Origin: Sipunculus nudus
Lineage: Eukaryota; Annelida; Sipuncula; Golfingiida; Sipunculidae
Reading direction: 5' to 3'
Assembly (NCBI GenBank): GCA_026874595.1
Contig: CM049306.1
Span: 32,442,019-32,506,018 of the forward strand
Length of the DNA stretch: 64,000 bases
Shown here: in pieces, positions 45,808 to 56,645 of the stretch
Layout: each line of letters starts with the position of its first letter
Position numbering within the stretch: the first letter of the stretch is position 1
Notes under the pieces: generated by a model
Told to the model about the DNA's origin: nothing
What the model saw: only the letters and a program-made list of their open reading frames with translations
Database searches by the model: none
Translations under genes and position numbers: made by a program

Positions 45808-46910
45808 TTAACACATTCACTGCCACCCAGAATATTCCCCCAGTGCCAGGGTCCCATGGACTGGAGCAGGCATGTCCCCGAGGTCCCGAAGCCCATCTGG
45901 AGGGCGCTAATTAGCTGATAGGGAGGTGTGATAATCCCATTACCTAGAGGGGCCATAAAACCATAAACCAGAGATACTCGGGAAAGGGCAAGACCAATTA
46001 GTGCGGGCTCAGTGGGTCTGACTAACACATACTCACTCAGTCCATCCATTCACAAACAATCAATCTCAGCACAACCCATATAAAGAGCATGTAAATACAT
46101 AGCTGTTTATTATATAATACATACGAAAAATAAACAGACAGAGCGTCTTCGTCAGTACTCCCGATGTAAACCTACACCATATATATTATTGGATATATAT
46201 GTGTGTGTATATACAACTGTATGTGTGGACCCGGTGTGTCGGGCATGTTCCTATATAAAATACACTGTTTATAAGGCAAGTATGGATATATGCAAACCGG
46301 AGAGAGAGAAAGTGAGAAAGAGATGGCAAATAAACTTTACAATATACGGTGCACGAATGTATCGCACTGTTGGTGTGTGTGTGTGTGTGCATGTGTTTAT
46401 ATATACAGCTATAATACAATAATATTTATACAATATATACAAAGATATATACATATTATTTTCATATATATATATAATAGTATAGATATAAAACATCGTG
46501 TTTATTTTACAGCACATCACAGTTATCCAAGAGTCATATCCAAGAGTCACTAAAAGTCCGCTTGACTTTTTCGGCAGTTCAGTTTTTTCAAGGTACTGTT
46601 GTGCGAACCGGTTTGTTTCCGTCACCATCGTATCGATTACTCTATCGTCGACCAAGTGTCGGAACACCGTACATGGATGTGTATCCTGTGATATTGGAAG
46701 CTTTATACCAGTATTCGCCGTGAATTTAACCTTGGGGGGTGTTCCTTCAGCCGATGTCCATTCATCATCCGAAGTACTGGTACTGGGCTGGTCATCTCCC
46801 GGAGAATCGGAACTGTCGGACTGACAGCCTTCGTCAGAGTCTGCAAATATATGAAGAATAAAGTTTTCATTGCCGCATATATAATATAATACATAATATA
46901 TGTGTATACA

Positions 46911-46912
46911 CA

Positions 46913-46957
<45 letters not shown>

Positions 46958-47024
46958 TAATAAAAATAGAAATAGTAAATATTATTTAGAAATAATGAAT
47001 ACGAGTGTGTTTCAGTAACTATTG

Positions 47025-47086
<62 letters not shown>
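46911..47086. repeat. (AT)n and (AG)n microsatellites in the piggyBac intron
   Basis: AT then AG units at 46911-46956, and a longer interrupted AG array at 47027-47086. Confidence 0.93.
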
Positions 47087-47090
<4 letters not shown>

Positions 47091-47393
47091 ACAGAACGAG
47101 GAAGTGGTATAGGGAGAGTCAAGTCGATTTCCAATAATGAATCCTTTATTACCTAATTATTCCTGTACAAGCATGCGACACGGTCGATGATCATAGTAAA
47201 TCTATACCTTGGGACCTGGCGGCGGGTTTCATATGGTGACAACGGGTTTCCTGCATGACACTAACTGAGTATACCTACGACGTTATAGGGACTGAACTGT
47301 TGTATAAACTATATGTATGGGTCAGTGAACGTCAATACTACAACCGAGAAAACTAGACATAGGTTCCAACCTTGAAGAGTAAATACATATACC

Positions 47394-47399
<6 letters not shown>

Positions 47400-47435
<36 letters not shown>
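47400..47435. repeat. (TA)n microsatellite
   Basis: About 18 TA units. Confidence 0.93.
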
Positions 47436-47438
<3 letters not shown>

Positions 47439-48300
47439 GTATAAATAGTAAAATATTCATCCTGCATAAATAAATGAATGTATATGTATTTGTATGAATG
47501 TATTCCGTTTATATATATATTACACATTAATTTTATACTTTACATATATATGAATGTGTGTAAATAAACACAATTCACTATTTATTCGTCCATTCCCGGA
47601 TTGCCTTGTATATGGGGTGTTCATATATCATAAGCCAACCCAAAATACAACATTCGTTGCAGTCACCGACTTTATTCAAAAATGCTGAATGCGTGCGCTA
47701 TTTGGAACAGTTTGTGGAGAGTTCATGCCCTGTATAGATGTGAAAATAACGAAATACCCATTGACGGAGTCAATGCCTCACCATAACGTACGCCCGGTCA
47801 AGGCACGCGACCCCAGGTGCACTTGAGCTAATTACCGGCCATAAAACCCACTGACCTAACACCCGCTTATCTTACTCCCACACCTCGGGCGCAATTACTT
47901 CACACCTCCAGCGGCATAGCGGACTATCGTAATCACTGGGAATAAATCAGCTAAAACTAGCAGAAAAAGTATAAATTTCTTACCGTTTTCGGTATCGCTC
48001 GAACCGCAGGAGATGTCGCTATCCGAATCTGCACCATGCAGCAAGGCATCATGGACCTCGGAGACGGTAAACGTCTGTCGTCGCGGGTTGTCTTTCCGCT
48101 TCGGTGGCATCCTTCTTTCTAATTAGGCTGCTGACCACTAACTAACTAATTTTGCGTAGGGATCCACGATGTGGTCTACAGAGTGTATTTCTACGCCATG
48201 TGGAACGATATGTGGTGAAAGGGACAAATAATCCCCTAAAACTATTACTTTCAACATCGCGCGAGATATCTCGTCATAGGCACTGGGGGAATCATTTATG

Positions 48301-48320
48301 ATGACGAGATATCTCGTCAT
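48301..48320. repeat. Perfect 20-bp palindrome near the piggyBac right end
   Basis: ATGACGAGATATCTCGTCAT is its own reverse complement. The core GAGATATCTCGTCATAGGCACTG also occurs about 43 bp inward (from 48263). It is a candidate transposase-binding site by position only. Confidence 0.85.
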
Positions 48321-48338
48321 AGGCACTGAATGTGTTAA

Positions 48339-49990
48339 ACAATTACATGAACAAATAAGTTTTTTAGTTTAATTTCAAATTCATGGAGACTGGTGGCTTC
48401 TCTCGCAGTATTGATAGGTCTTTTAACAGTTTCGGGCCAACAACACTGAATGCCAGACTTTTTACACATGGCGATTTGGTTAAGGGCACGATCAGCAAGT
48501 CTTTAGCTGTTGACCGAAGGCTTCTTGCGGAAGTATAACAGTTAATAAGCTCTTGAAGTTTAAGAGGGGTAAAAATATTTATTGCCTTATACATGTGAAT
48601 TAATATTTTGTATTTTTCTCTTTGCACAATGGGCTCCCAATGCAGAGAATACATAACTGGTGTAATTTGATATTATTTTGATACACCCATAATAACTCTT
48701 ACCGCAGCATTCTATATACCATGCATCTGATTGATTAATGTTGAAGGAATTCCATACAAGAGTGCATTCTAATAATCTAATTTTGAAGTAATAAAAGAAT
48801 GAATTATTTTCTCCAAAGACTCTGTGATTACAAACGTTCTTATTTAACTGATATTACGAATATGTATTTATGAAGCCTTTCAGACTGCCATTAGATTGGC
48901 TTCCATGGATGCATGTGAATAAAAAACAACACCAATGTTTCTTACTTTCGGTGATTGCTTTTTTTATGAGAGCCCATGTGAAGTGTGGGTTAACCAATTT
49001 CTCTTAACAAATATGTTTGTGCCATTAACATCGCTTCTGGTTCGTCATAATTAATTTTCAATTTAATTTGGCTCATCCACTTTTTACCAGTCGGTGCACG
49101 AAATTCCATCTGGTGAATGGTACTGTCAAGTTCACAGGATTTGAAAGCTTCTGTGTATCATCTGTATAAGAAAAATTATAGTTGATTGTATTTTGATGAA
49201 GAAAGGGACAAGGGGATGATGGCTATTTTGTAAATAAAAGAGGCCCAAGGACTGAGCCTTGTGGTATCTCACAAGAACATTATATTGGTCTAGAGTTATT
49301 GCCTTTAATCTTCAAACTTTGTGAACCATTTCTCAGGTACGAGAAAAACTATTTTAAAACAGTGTCTGTAAATCGAAGTTGCTGCAATGTTCTTATCATA
49401 CAATCATGATCTATTGTATCGAATGCTGGAGAGATCTAGCAGGGTCAACAAACCGCCTTATTTTGACCAAGGGCGCCAAGTATGTCATTCTAAATACGTA
49501 CTATAAGGTCTGAACTGTGTCCTTTCCTGTATACAGATTGATATGGTTCTAACAGGTAATCATTATCTTAGTAAGTGAAAATCTGCAAAGCTACCATCTG
49601 TTCCAGAACTTTTGATACAAATGGTAAAATTGAAAAAGGGCAATAGATTTTGTTCAAAATTTCTGGATCTAAATTACATTTCTTGATCAGAGGATTACTA
49701 ATGCTACCGTGTAATCCTCCAGAAAATCCCCACTAGCTGACGACTTCGATGATTGCAGTTACCAATGGAAAAAAGTGAGTTACTTTTTTAAAAAGATCTG
49801 GAGGGAGTGGGTCGGAGCTTTTTCAAGCACCGGTTGATATACTTTTGGCAACATGAACTTCTGGCACATACTGAAACACATTGAGTCTTGAATTCTTATA
49901 TGGTAGTTCAACCTCAACAGTGGTACAGCTAGGGTCAAAATTAATAGAGGTCCATTTAACTTATATATGCTATCTATAATCCCTTGGGAA
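48339..49990 (-). mobile_element. Degraded CR1/L2-type LINE, 5'-truncated
   Basis: The minus strand reads the family in order through many stops and shifts: NLDPEILNKIYCPFSILPFVSKVLEQMVA (partly; 49580-49690), LLEPYQSVYRKGHSSD, FDTIDH, PQGSVLGPLLF (near 49240-49270), and YTDD at 49157-49168 in place of the usual YADD. The C-terminal block follows (LHWEPIVQREKYKILI, ARSLRSTAKDLL, SLAFSVVGPKLL; 48364-48654). The last is an open frame of about 96 codons and is only the tail of the dead ORF. The 5' limit near 49990 leaves no endonuclease. The left limit is the piggyBac insertion, which seems to have cut the element just before its stop codon. Confidence 0.9.
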
Positions 49991-50336
49991 AGCGAGTAAA
50001 TAATGATTGGATCAGGACACTAATCATGTTCATCGCACTGTTATTTTTACACCACAAATGCTTACTTGTTAAATTAAAATACCTGTCCTCCGTCTTGCAT
50101 TCACAACGGAGTCATTTGATTTTCAGCATACACACCAGATGGCGCTGTTTGTCATTCCTGTTACTCCTTAAATTTAAGAAATTATGAATATCAAAGCTTT
50201 TCTCATAAATATTTACTCAATACAAAAGCTGTTTAAAAAAATATTTTTAATGTTTTAAATTGAATTGTTTATGATAAGCTTAAGACTTTGTAGACTATAT
50301 AAAAGCTGACCATAAGACACTTAAAGATCATCCATC

Positions 50337-50339
<3 letters not shown>
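49991..50339. other. Intergenic DNA, nothing recognised
   Basis: No supported gene. Confidence 0.5.

Positions 50340-50397
<58 letters not shown>
50340..50397. repeat. (TA)n microsatellite
   Basis: About 29 TA units. Confidence 0.96.
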
Positions 50398-50400
<3 letters not shown>

Positions 50401-50975
50401 TTTAGTTTAATATCATAATTTTTTGGGGGGGAGGGGTTAAAATGCTCAGTGTAAGATATATAAGCCAGTTCTGATAATCCTTCTAATATAAATCTGCATT
50501 TAAACAATTAGACTGTTGCTTTCTGTTTGGCAGATCACGACCATTATGCAGTTACAGTATTTCATGTCAATTAATGTACATACTCTGAGTTTTAATCAAT
50601 TTTTTAAAAACCATCCAGTATACGTAGATTGTAACGTATCAAATATTAATTTCTTTCTTCATATAAGAAAACAAACAGATTTTTTCTCACTTAGTATAAA
50701 AACGTAAACATTAAACAAGAAAAAACAGATATAAAGGTATTAAATGATCTGACCCAGCTTCCATTGTGACTCGAATCTCGTCGTTGCAGCTGAATTAAAT
50801 CACCGCCACCGTCACGAGGTGTCCCGAAACACAGTAGAGGAGACGGGGGCGATCAAGTACAGGTTTTCCTTTCTATTTCAAAAGATGGACACGGGTCTCC
50901 ATATGGAACGCAAAATTCAGGGGCGGAGTTTATATTTGCAATATGACAGAGTGGAGACGGGGACGTCGACGCCCT

Positions 50976-50978
<3 letters not shown>
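50398..50978. other. Intergenic DNA, nothing recognised
   Basis: No supported gene. The 115-codon frame at 50819-51166 runs through the CA repeat and is not credible. Confidence 0.5.

Positions 50979-51030
<52 letters not shown>
50979..51030. repeat. (CA)n microsatellite
   Basis: 26 uninterrupted CA units. Confidence 0.97.
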
Positions 51031-51031
<1 letters not shown>

Positions 51032-51093
51032 CGGCCCTTGCAACAGGGAACACCACATTTAACGCTACGCCACTATATTTCCTGGATAGAGTG

Positions 51094-51818
51094 TGTTACA
51101 GGTGTCTGTTTTATTGTGCGCAGGAGTGTGTCTGTTGACATTCTGATTCGTGTAGCACAGGCATAATTCGTTGCTATGGGAACCTTGCTTTTTTGGCGCT
51201 GGCTCGCGTGTGAGGTCTGAAGCGTATAGAGACGCAGCGTCCTTTTTTCAAGATGTTTCAGGTCTGTTCATGTTTATTGTTCTTTGGGAATTTTCTATTT
51301 CTAGAATTGTTCGGTGAGAAGCTATGAATTAGAGTCTTTGTGTAGAGCCGGCAGAAAGGAATATACCAGCGAGCACTAAGAGTGTTACTTTCTCGTCAGT
51401 TTGGGACCTTACCGATAATTGCAGTGGTGTCAGATATTTAACGGACTTAATAGAGATTTAATACGGATTGTCACCAGTTTGCCTTTGGATTATTACTATT
51501 TACGTGGATTATTTATTTTAAAGGACTCTAGTTGAGCTGTGACAGTGGTGGTATCCAGAAAAGCCAAGGATCCGGACACTCTGGTACTGTACATTTTTAA
51601 TTGTTATACTGTTGTACTGTTGTATTGATTTAGTGTATTGTAATGTTAGGATAGTTCTAAAAATAAATTATAATTATTTGTTAACAAAAAAACACTGACT
51701 TCATTCCCCTAGACATTTCACGCTGTCTAGTGTGGCGGAATCTGATTTTTTTTTATCTCCTTCACAAAATTTATGCCCGTCACGACTACGTGATCTGTTG
51801 ATATTAGGTTCCGTAACA
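51094..51818 (+). mobile_element. LTR-like repeat (family R4) copy 2, intact
   Basis: 725 bp beginning TGTTACAGG and ending TTCCGTAACA, so TG...CA with a TGTTAC/GTAACA inverted terminus. It is collinear with 21609-22937 after removal of that copy's insertion. It contains an AATAAA (near 51661). The flanks GAGTG and ATATA do not form a target duplication, and no PBS, interior or second LTR adjoins it. Best read as a solo LTR of an LTR retrotransposon, possibly Gypsy-type, with flanks altered since insertion. Confidence 0.6.
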
Positions 51819-53599
51819 ATATACATCCATAAAAGTATTATAACATTTTATAAACAGATGTGTGTATTAATCGATTCATTCAATTATTTTCTCAAAGATT
51901 CTTTGACAACATCGCCATTTTAAGAAACAAAGACACTTTTCATATGGGCCACACGTCTTTAGAGTACACTTTTTTCCTCGACCAATCGATTTTCAACGTG
52001 GGCACTGTAAACAGCTGCTCAAAGTTTCGATATCAAACTATGCGTAACTCGTTGCATTGAAGAGAGCAGTTGTGAGCTGTACGAGTATGAACAGTCAGAT
52101 GGATAAAATTTCTCCACAAACTTTTTTATACAGCTGAAAATGGCAGGTCAGTAAATAAATGGAACATGATCAGGAGCAATATTATTCCTATTCTTTTACA
52201 CTATCATTTCAGTTTTGCATTATACAAAAGTTTCCCAGTAAATTCATTCAAGTACACAGTCTCATTTCCTCGCATACGACTGTTTAATACCTTGTTATAG
52301 CCCTGCGTGCTGGTAAACACAGTATGTTAACCATATCAAGGCCGAGGGACCGAAGGTCTGAATAAAGGGCAACACGCGATGTATCAGCCAGCGGGAACAT
52401 GTATTACATTTTTAGGCCAAGTTAGTCAGAGCAACTCCTGATTGGCACGTGCTGTGGCTCCGCGCAGCACAAGGCACAACGCACTGTGTTTATGTTTACA
52501 CCTACGATCGCGCCCGGTTCATGTTTTTTACACTCGTTTCCAGGACTAAGCAAACGGTTCAAAGCAATATTTTGGCAGGTACATATTTATTTTAAAGGGA
52601 AGAAGCTCTTTTTCGTGTTAACTCAACATGCTTTATAGGTGATTGGGTCCCTTTAACTTGGTTATATAAGTGTGTCATTTACCTGACATGTCTGATGAGA
52701 TCAATTGAAAAATAACGTCTGGTGATGCATTGATTGTCAGTTATCCCTGTCTGTTGTTATTCTCTAAACTGTGAAGGAACTAGTACCAGTCTGAGGGTAA
52801 GTTGACGTGTGTTGATCCCGTCAGACCAACAAATTAATAACAGTTGTACACTGTGAAGATAATTTGCCTATTAGCATATTAACTGGCTTTGCCTCTGAAA
52901 AGATCTGCTCACATGATTACACCTGTCTGTGCTGGGGTGATCACGCTACCTGATGGCCATGTTTATAACTAAAATGAGACTTATTTTCGAGGTATCCAGA
53001 CACGAAAGCGTGTTCTTTACTGCAAAAAGTGTCTGCATGTATGCCTTTCACTAATACTTTTAACGGTGTTTATTAGCCCGGAAGGTACAGCTGGGTCTCG
53101 GACGGTATTTAGGGAGGCCCGAACGGTCTCGGATGGAAAATAATCACACCAGGGAATCGCGACTTTCAAGTGTGTGTATACCGGCTGAGGGTGTTAGGCT
53201 TGGAAGGGTGTTCCCTTACATAAGACTGATTTTTTTTTTATAATTTTAATCAGAATTTAAGAAACATTGAAGCAATTTTAGGAAATTAGGGAATAGTTTC
53301 GATTCAGAAACCTACAAGAAGTAAAAATGTTTGCCCTAAAAATCGATTTTATAAAAATGTTTTTTTTTTTCATTATTGGCTGACTGAATTGGATTGGAAA
53401 CGGTTGAATCATATCACATCATTCTTCATTTCCTATTTTTTTTTCTGAAACACAGCATTTCATTGACATTTCAGGAAATCTGCCACACTGTGACACATTT
53501 TAGTATAAAACTTGTATTTTTACTAATTTCAGTTAGAGCATAGATTTAATGACAAAATTAAATTCAATGAATCAGGGGAAAATGTGTGTTTGGGGGGGG
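51819..53599. other. Intergenic DNA, no supported gene
   Basis: Contains a terminal-like string GTGATTGGGTCCCTTTAA near 52640-52658 resembling the ends of R1 copies, probably an old R1 relative. Other small frames are unrecognisable. A poly-G run lies at 53593-53602. Confidence 0.45.
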
Positions 53600-53602
53600 G
53601 GG

Positions 53603-53740
53603 GATAACATGTCCCTTATTCGCTGGCTGCAAAAGCGGGGATTACGCCCATGGCAATATTATACCCGCTATATGTAGTGATGCGGGGAGTGAAACAGCAG
53701 AGGTGCTATACCGAACGCTACCAACTGAGCCATGGAGAAT
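53603..53740 (-). mobile_element. tRNA-derived SINE (minus strand)
   Basis: On the minus strand TGGCTCAGTTGGTAGCG (53732 downwards) is a very good A box / D-arm. A degenerate B box (TGTTTCACTCC) follows about 38 nt further on. The rest, down to a C-rich edge at 53603, would be the SINE body. The short 74-codon plus-strand frame here is antisense to it. Confidence 0.5.
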
Positions 53741-54100
53741 GTCTAGGCGAGTTACAACAACTATTTGTACAATCTATGTTAAAAACAGTATAGTCTATAA
53801 CATTTTATAATAGAACATTGGACACTAGGATGATGCAGTTTCAGATGATGATTGACAATATCATCCACGAAGAACCGGCCTTAGCTGATCTGGTACCAGC
53901 TGGCACTTTATTTTTGCATGTTCATACTAAGCTCGGACTACAGTAAATAAGTTCATACTCAGCCGTAGTGCGTGTGTCCTGATTCGTGGTACATATACCT
54001 TCCTCCCGCAGCGGTTATACACTGAAGTCGTCCAAGATCTCATTGACTATAACCGCTGCTCTTCATCTATATTCAGCCCTTGTTTTCTCGTGGTGCACTT

Positions 54101-54245
54101 GCGTCTGTTATTTCAACGCTTCATCACCAAAAATACAACTGTTCCCAGACCTGGACAAGTTACAAAAGTGGGTGCGTCTGTTATTTCAACGCTTCATCAC
54201 CAAATATACAACTGTTCCCAGACCTGGACAAGTTACAAAAGTGGG
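54101..54245 (+). repeat. Tandem duplication of 73 bp
   Basis: GCGTCTGTTATTTCAACGCT starts at 54101 and 54174. The two units are identical but for about one base, so the duplication is recent. Three overlapping frames of 72-93 codons owe their internal repeats to it. Confidence 0.96.
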
Positions 54246-55253
54246 GGAACTGGACTTTATGCAGTGAACCTGCCAGCGCACATCAACCCACCTGGGCCAA
54301 CTGTTTAAGTGAAATAATTATGCATGTTTGAAATGTACATGTCTAGCATTCCATCTCCCCGAGCAGGACTGAAATGTACAAGCATCTCTGACATGACATC
54401 TAAAGTCAACGAGTGCTTTAAAATCAGCCAAACACACACACCGTGGGTGGCAAAGCTGTCATGGTACCTGACGTTGAATTACATTAACGTAATGGAAACT
54501 TGTTGCACGGAGCAGAGAGCAAGCTCCCTCGAACGATAATAACAAAAAAACACGTCAGTTAACTGCCAATGTGCATTAATTATTTTCAAAAATAGTTTGG
54601 TGATGTTTATTTCATCGGTTTTAGACAAATAATGCTGCATTGAATTTATTCTTCTTAAATGTACTGTATTATTATACATTTGTCGACTGACGACTATCAA
54701 CCATTGTGCAGCCTGCTGACCATACATGCATATAATAAAGCGGTACCGTTTCGGCCTAAAATAGTGTGTACATCTTAAATATATTTAATTTTCATAATGT
54801 AAAGTTTTCAGTGAACTGCTTGGTGGGCTATAACAAGCTATTATCAGTTAGATAGCTTTATTCACGATTTACGGCAATGATCTGACCTTTTTTTTAATAT
54901 CCTGTAAACACCCGCGATTTTGGAAATCTGTGCGTTTGTTGTCAACATATCCATTCAAATGAACCAGCTTGTTATGAGACCCTTGCCAGTAGGAAAAGGG
55001 CTTGCCGAGATAATGGCAAACAGAAGGACAGAGATCTGGAAAGCCCACTCTTGGTTGTAAATTTAGACTGTAAAGAGTTTTTTTTTTATACCGTGGCAAC
55101 AATAATGTTCTACCCATGCTTGATAAAAAAATATCCCAGGAAGGAAATTGATGTATCATTTACACCCTTTTGTCACTTTTTTTTGTGGGACGCGTATTTT
55201 GCACCTCGGAAAATAAATGCTTTGTATAAGACTGAAGAAGCTGAGCACTCAGT
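54246..55253. other. Intergenic DNA, small unrecognised ORFs
   Basis: Frames at 54479-54727 (-), 54869-55159 (-) and 55051-55326 (+) lack recognisable domains. Confidence 0.45.
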
Positions 55254-55410
55254 CTTGATCGAGACTAGTGGCAAGGCTGATAAATGCACTACTGGTGACA
55301 TAGTTAAGCAGCTACATGCATCTTAATTTTACTGTAATAACCCATTGAAACATATTTTCATATTGAAGTTTAAAATAAATTAAGATTAATTAAAAACCAC
55401 CATTTACCAC
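55254..55410 (+). repeat. ~155-bp dispersed direct repeat, copy 1
   Basis: TTGATCGAGACTAGTGGCAA through ACCACCATTTACCA matches 55941-56089 in the same orientation. Shared blocks include TACATCTTAATTTTACTGTA-like and ATTGAAGTTT strings. Confidence 0.9.
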
Positions 55411-55940
55411 CATCAACACGGTCATTCTAATAGAAGCAAAGCCCAACTTGTTTCCGCAACGGAACTTACATGGACATATACAGAATATATAAAAATGCAT
55501 GGACTGCAGATGAAAACGAGATACATTATCCTTTTAATCTGTTGCTCTGGAGTCCATGCTATAACCACAGGTGAAATGACCGTATGGGTTCTTAATTAAT
55601 GTGCATTCACGGATCCCAGTTTGAATCATGTAAATATAAATAAAATATACACTCATCATGGCGTATTATAGCTGTGATAAATTTACACACAGCTTATACA
55701 TCTTATACAAATAAACACGGACACGAGTAGGGCCTACTGCCACCCGTCATCATGCTTTTTTGATCCACTCTCGGAACAGCGTTATTGACACTTTTCGTCT
55801 TCATTTTAAAAGAGTTTATCGTAGGTTACGGAAAAAGGTCCATCTCCGGACTGGCGTATTGCGGGAAAATGTGATGTTTCAATATTCATAGATCTATTTG
55901 ACAAAAGGTGTCTCTCGCCTGCGTGTCCAGGCAACTTCAG
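55411..55940. other. Intergenic DNA between the direct repeats
   Basis: No gene or recognised element in the 530 bp separating the two direct repeats. Confidence 0.5.
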
Positions 55941-56089
55941 TTTTGATCGAGACTAGTGGCAAGGCTGATAAACGCACTTCTGAGTTCAGTGGCTACATAC
56001 ATCTTAATTTTACTGTAATAACCAATTGAAACATCTTTCCACATTGAAGTTTGAAAATAATTTAAGATGAAATAAATACCACCACTTAC
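55941..56089 (+). repeat. ~150-bp dispersed direct repeat, copy 2
   Basis: Partner of 55254-55410, with one internal deletion of about 10 bp and scattered substitutions. Confidence 0.9.
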
Positions 56090-56380
56090 AGTTAAAAAAA
56101 CTGTGATAAAATAGTGAAATCTCTAGGAACTATCGGAAATTTGAATATCTTGACTGCAGATATGAATTCTCTTACTTTATGTCATCCAATTCTTAACTAC
56201 ATGTTCTTGTCATATTGTTATGTATAATTTTTATCTTCACTGAAAAAACAGCGCCATTTACTGGCCATGAAACTGTCATTTAAAAAAGAACATAAACTGT
56301 TATATACATTTTCTATGGTGCATTTATACTAGTGCAAAATGAGAAAGATTGAAATTTCTTCATGTTTGCCATTTTACATG

Positions 56381-56645
56381 AGTTGATAATATCACGATAT
56401 ATGTAGTTGGTTTAGTAACGTTTATTTATTGGTCTTTGAAGAATCATAACTTCAAAACTCTCAGCTAATCGTTTTGCATAGAGTAGTTGGATGACTGTTT
56501 ACTCATAAGTTGATATAAACACGATATATGTTATTTGTTAAGTAACGTTTACTTATTGGGTCTTTGAAGAACCATAACTTAAAAACTATCAGCCAAGCGT
56601 TTTACAGATAGTATAGTAGTAGACGTAGCCCGCAAGTTGATATTC
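56381..56645 (+). repeat. Two ~130-bp tandem units
   Basis: Each unit has GTTGATA...CACGATATATG, TTAGTAACGTTTA-like, GGTCTTTGAAGAA, CATAACTT and a 'CAGC(T/C)AA(T/G)CGTTTT' block in order. The units are moderately diverged. Confidence 0.85.

Larger units (their letters stand above)
46540..48110 (-). pseudogene. piggyBac transposase, N-terminal two-exon remnant
   Basis: Exon 1 runs from ATG 48110 down to 47984 (MPPKRKDNPRR..., acidic Ser/Asp-rich region) and ends at a GTAAGA donor. Exon 2 starts at 46840 after a TATTTGCAG acceptor; the joint keeps the frame. It continues the acidic Ser/Asp/Thr leader and enters the transposase domain (GIKLP, CTVFRHLVDDRVIDTMVTE, TNRFAQQYLE). After about residue 140 the resemblance ends near a short duplicated GACTCTTGGATA, and no DDD catalytic core follows. 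Normal piggyBac transposases are about 550-650 residues. The 1.14-kb intron holds (AT)n, (AG)n and (TA)n arrays. Confidence 0.8.
45812..48334 (-). mobile_element. piggyBac-type DNA transposon, internally deleted (2,523 bp)
   Basis: Flanked by TTAA on both sides (45808-45811 and 48335-48338), the hallmark target of piggyBac. The terminal repeats CACATTCACTGCC (45812-45824) and GGCACTGAATGTG (48322-48334) are inverse copies with one mismatch. The right end also has a subterminal direct repeat of GAGATATCTCGTCATAGGCACTG in two copies, one inside a perfect 20-bp palindrome (48301-48320). It encodes, on the minus strand, only the N-terminal part of a piggyBac transposase in two exons. The catalytic core is missing and replaced by microsatellite-rich DNA, so the element is non-autonomous. 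It sits at the coding end of a CR1/L2 LINE. Confidence 0.93.

Noticed and set aside
48364-48654. Stand-alone 96-residue host protein
   Set aside because: The motifs are the C-terminus of a CR1/L2 LINE reverse transcriptase ORF and the rest of the dead element continues upstream.
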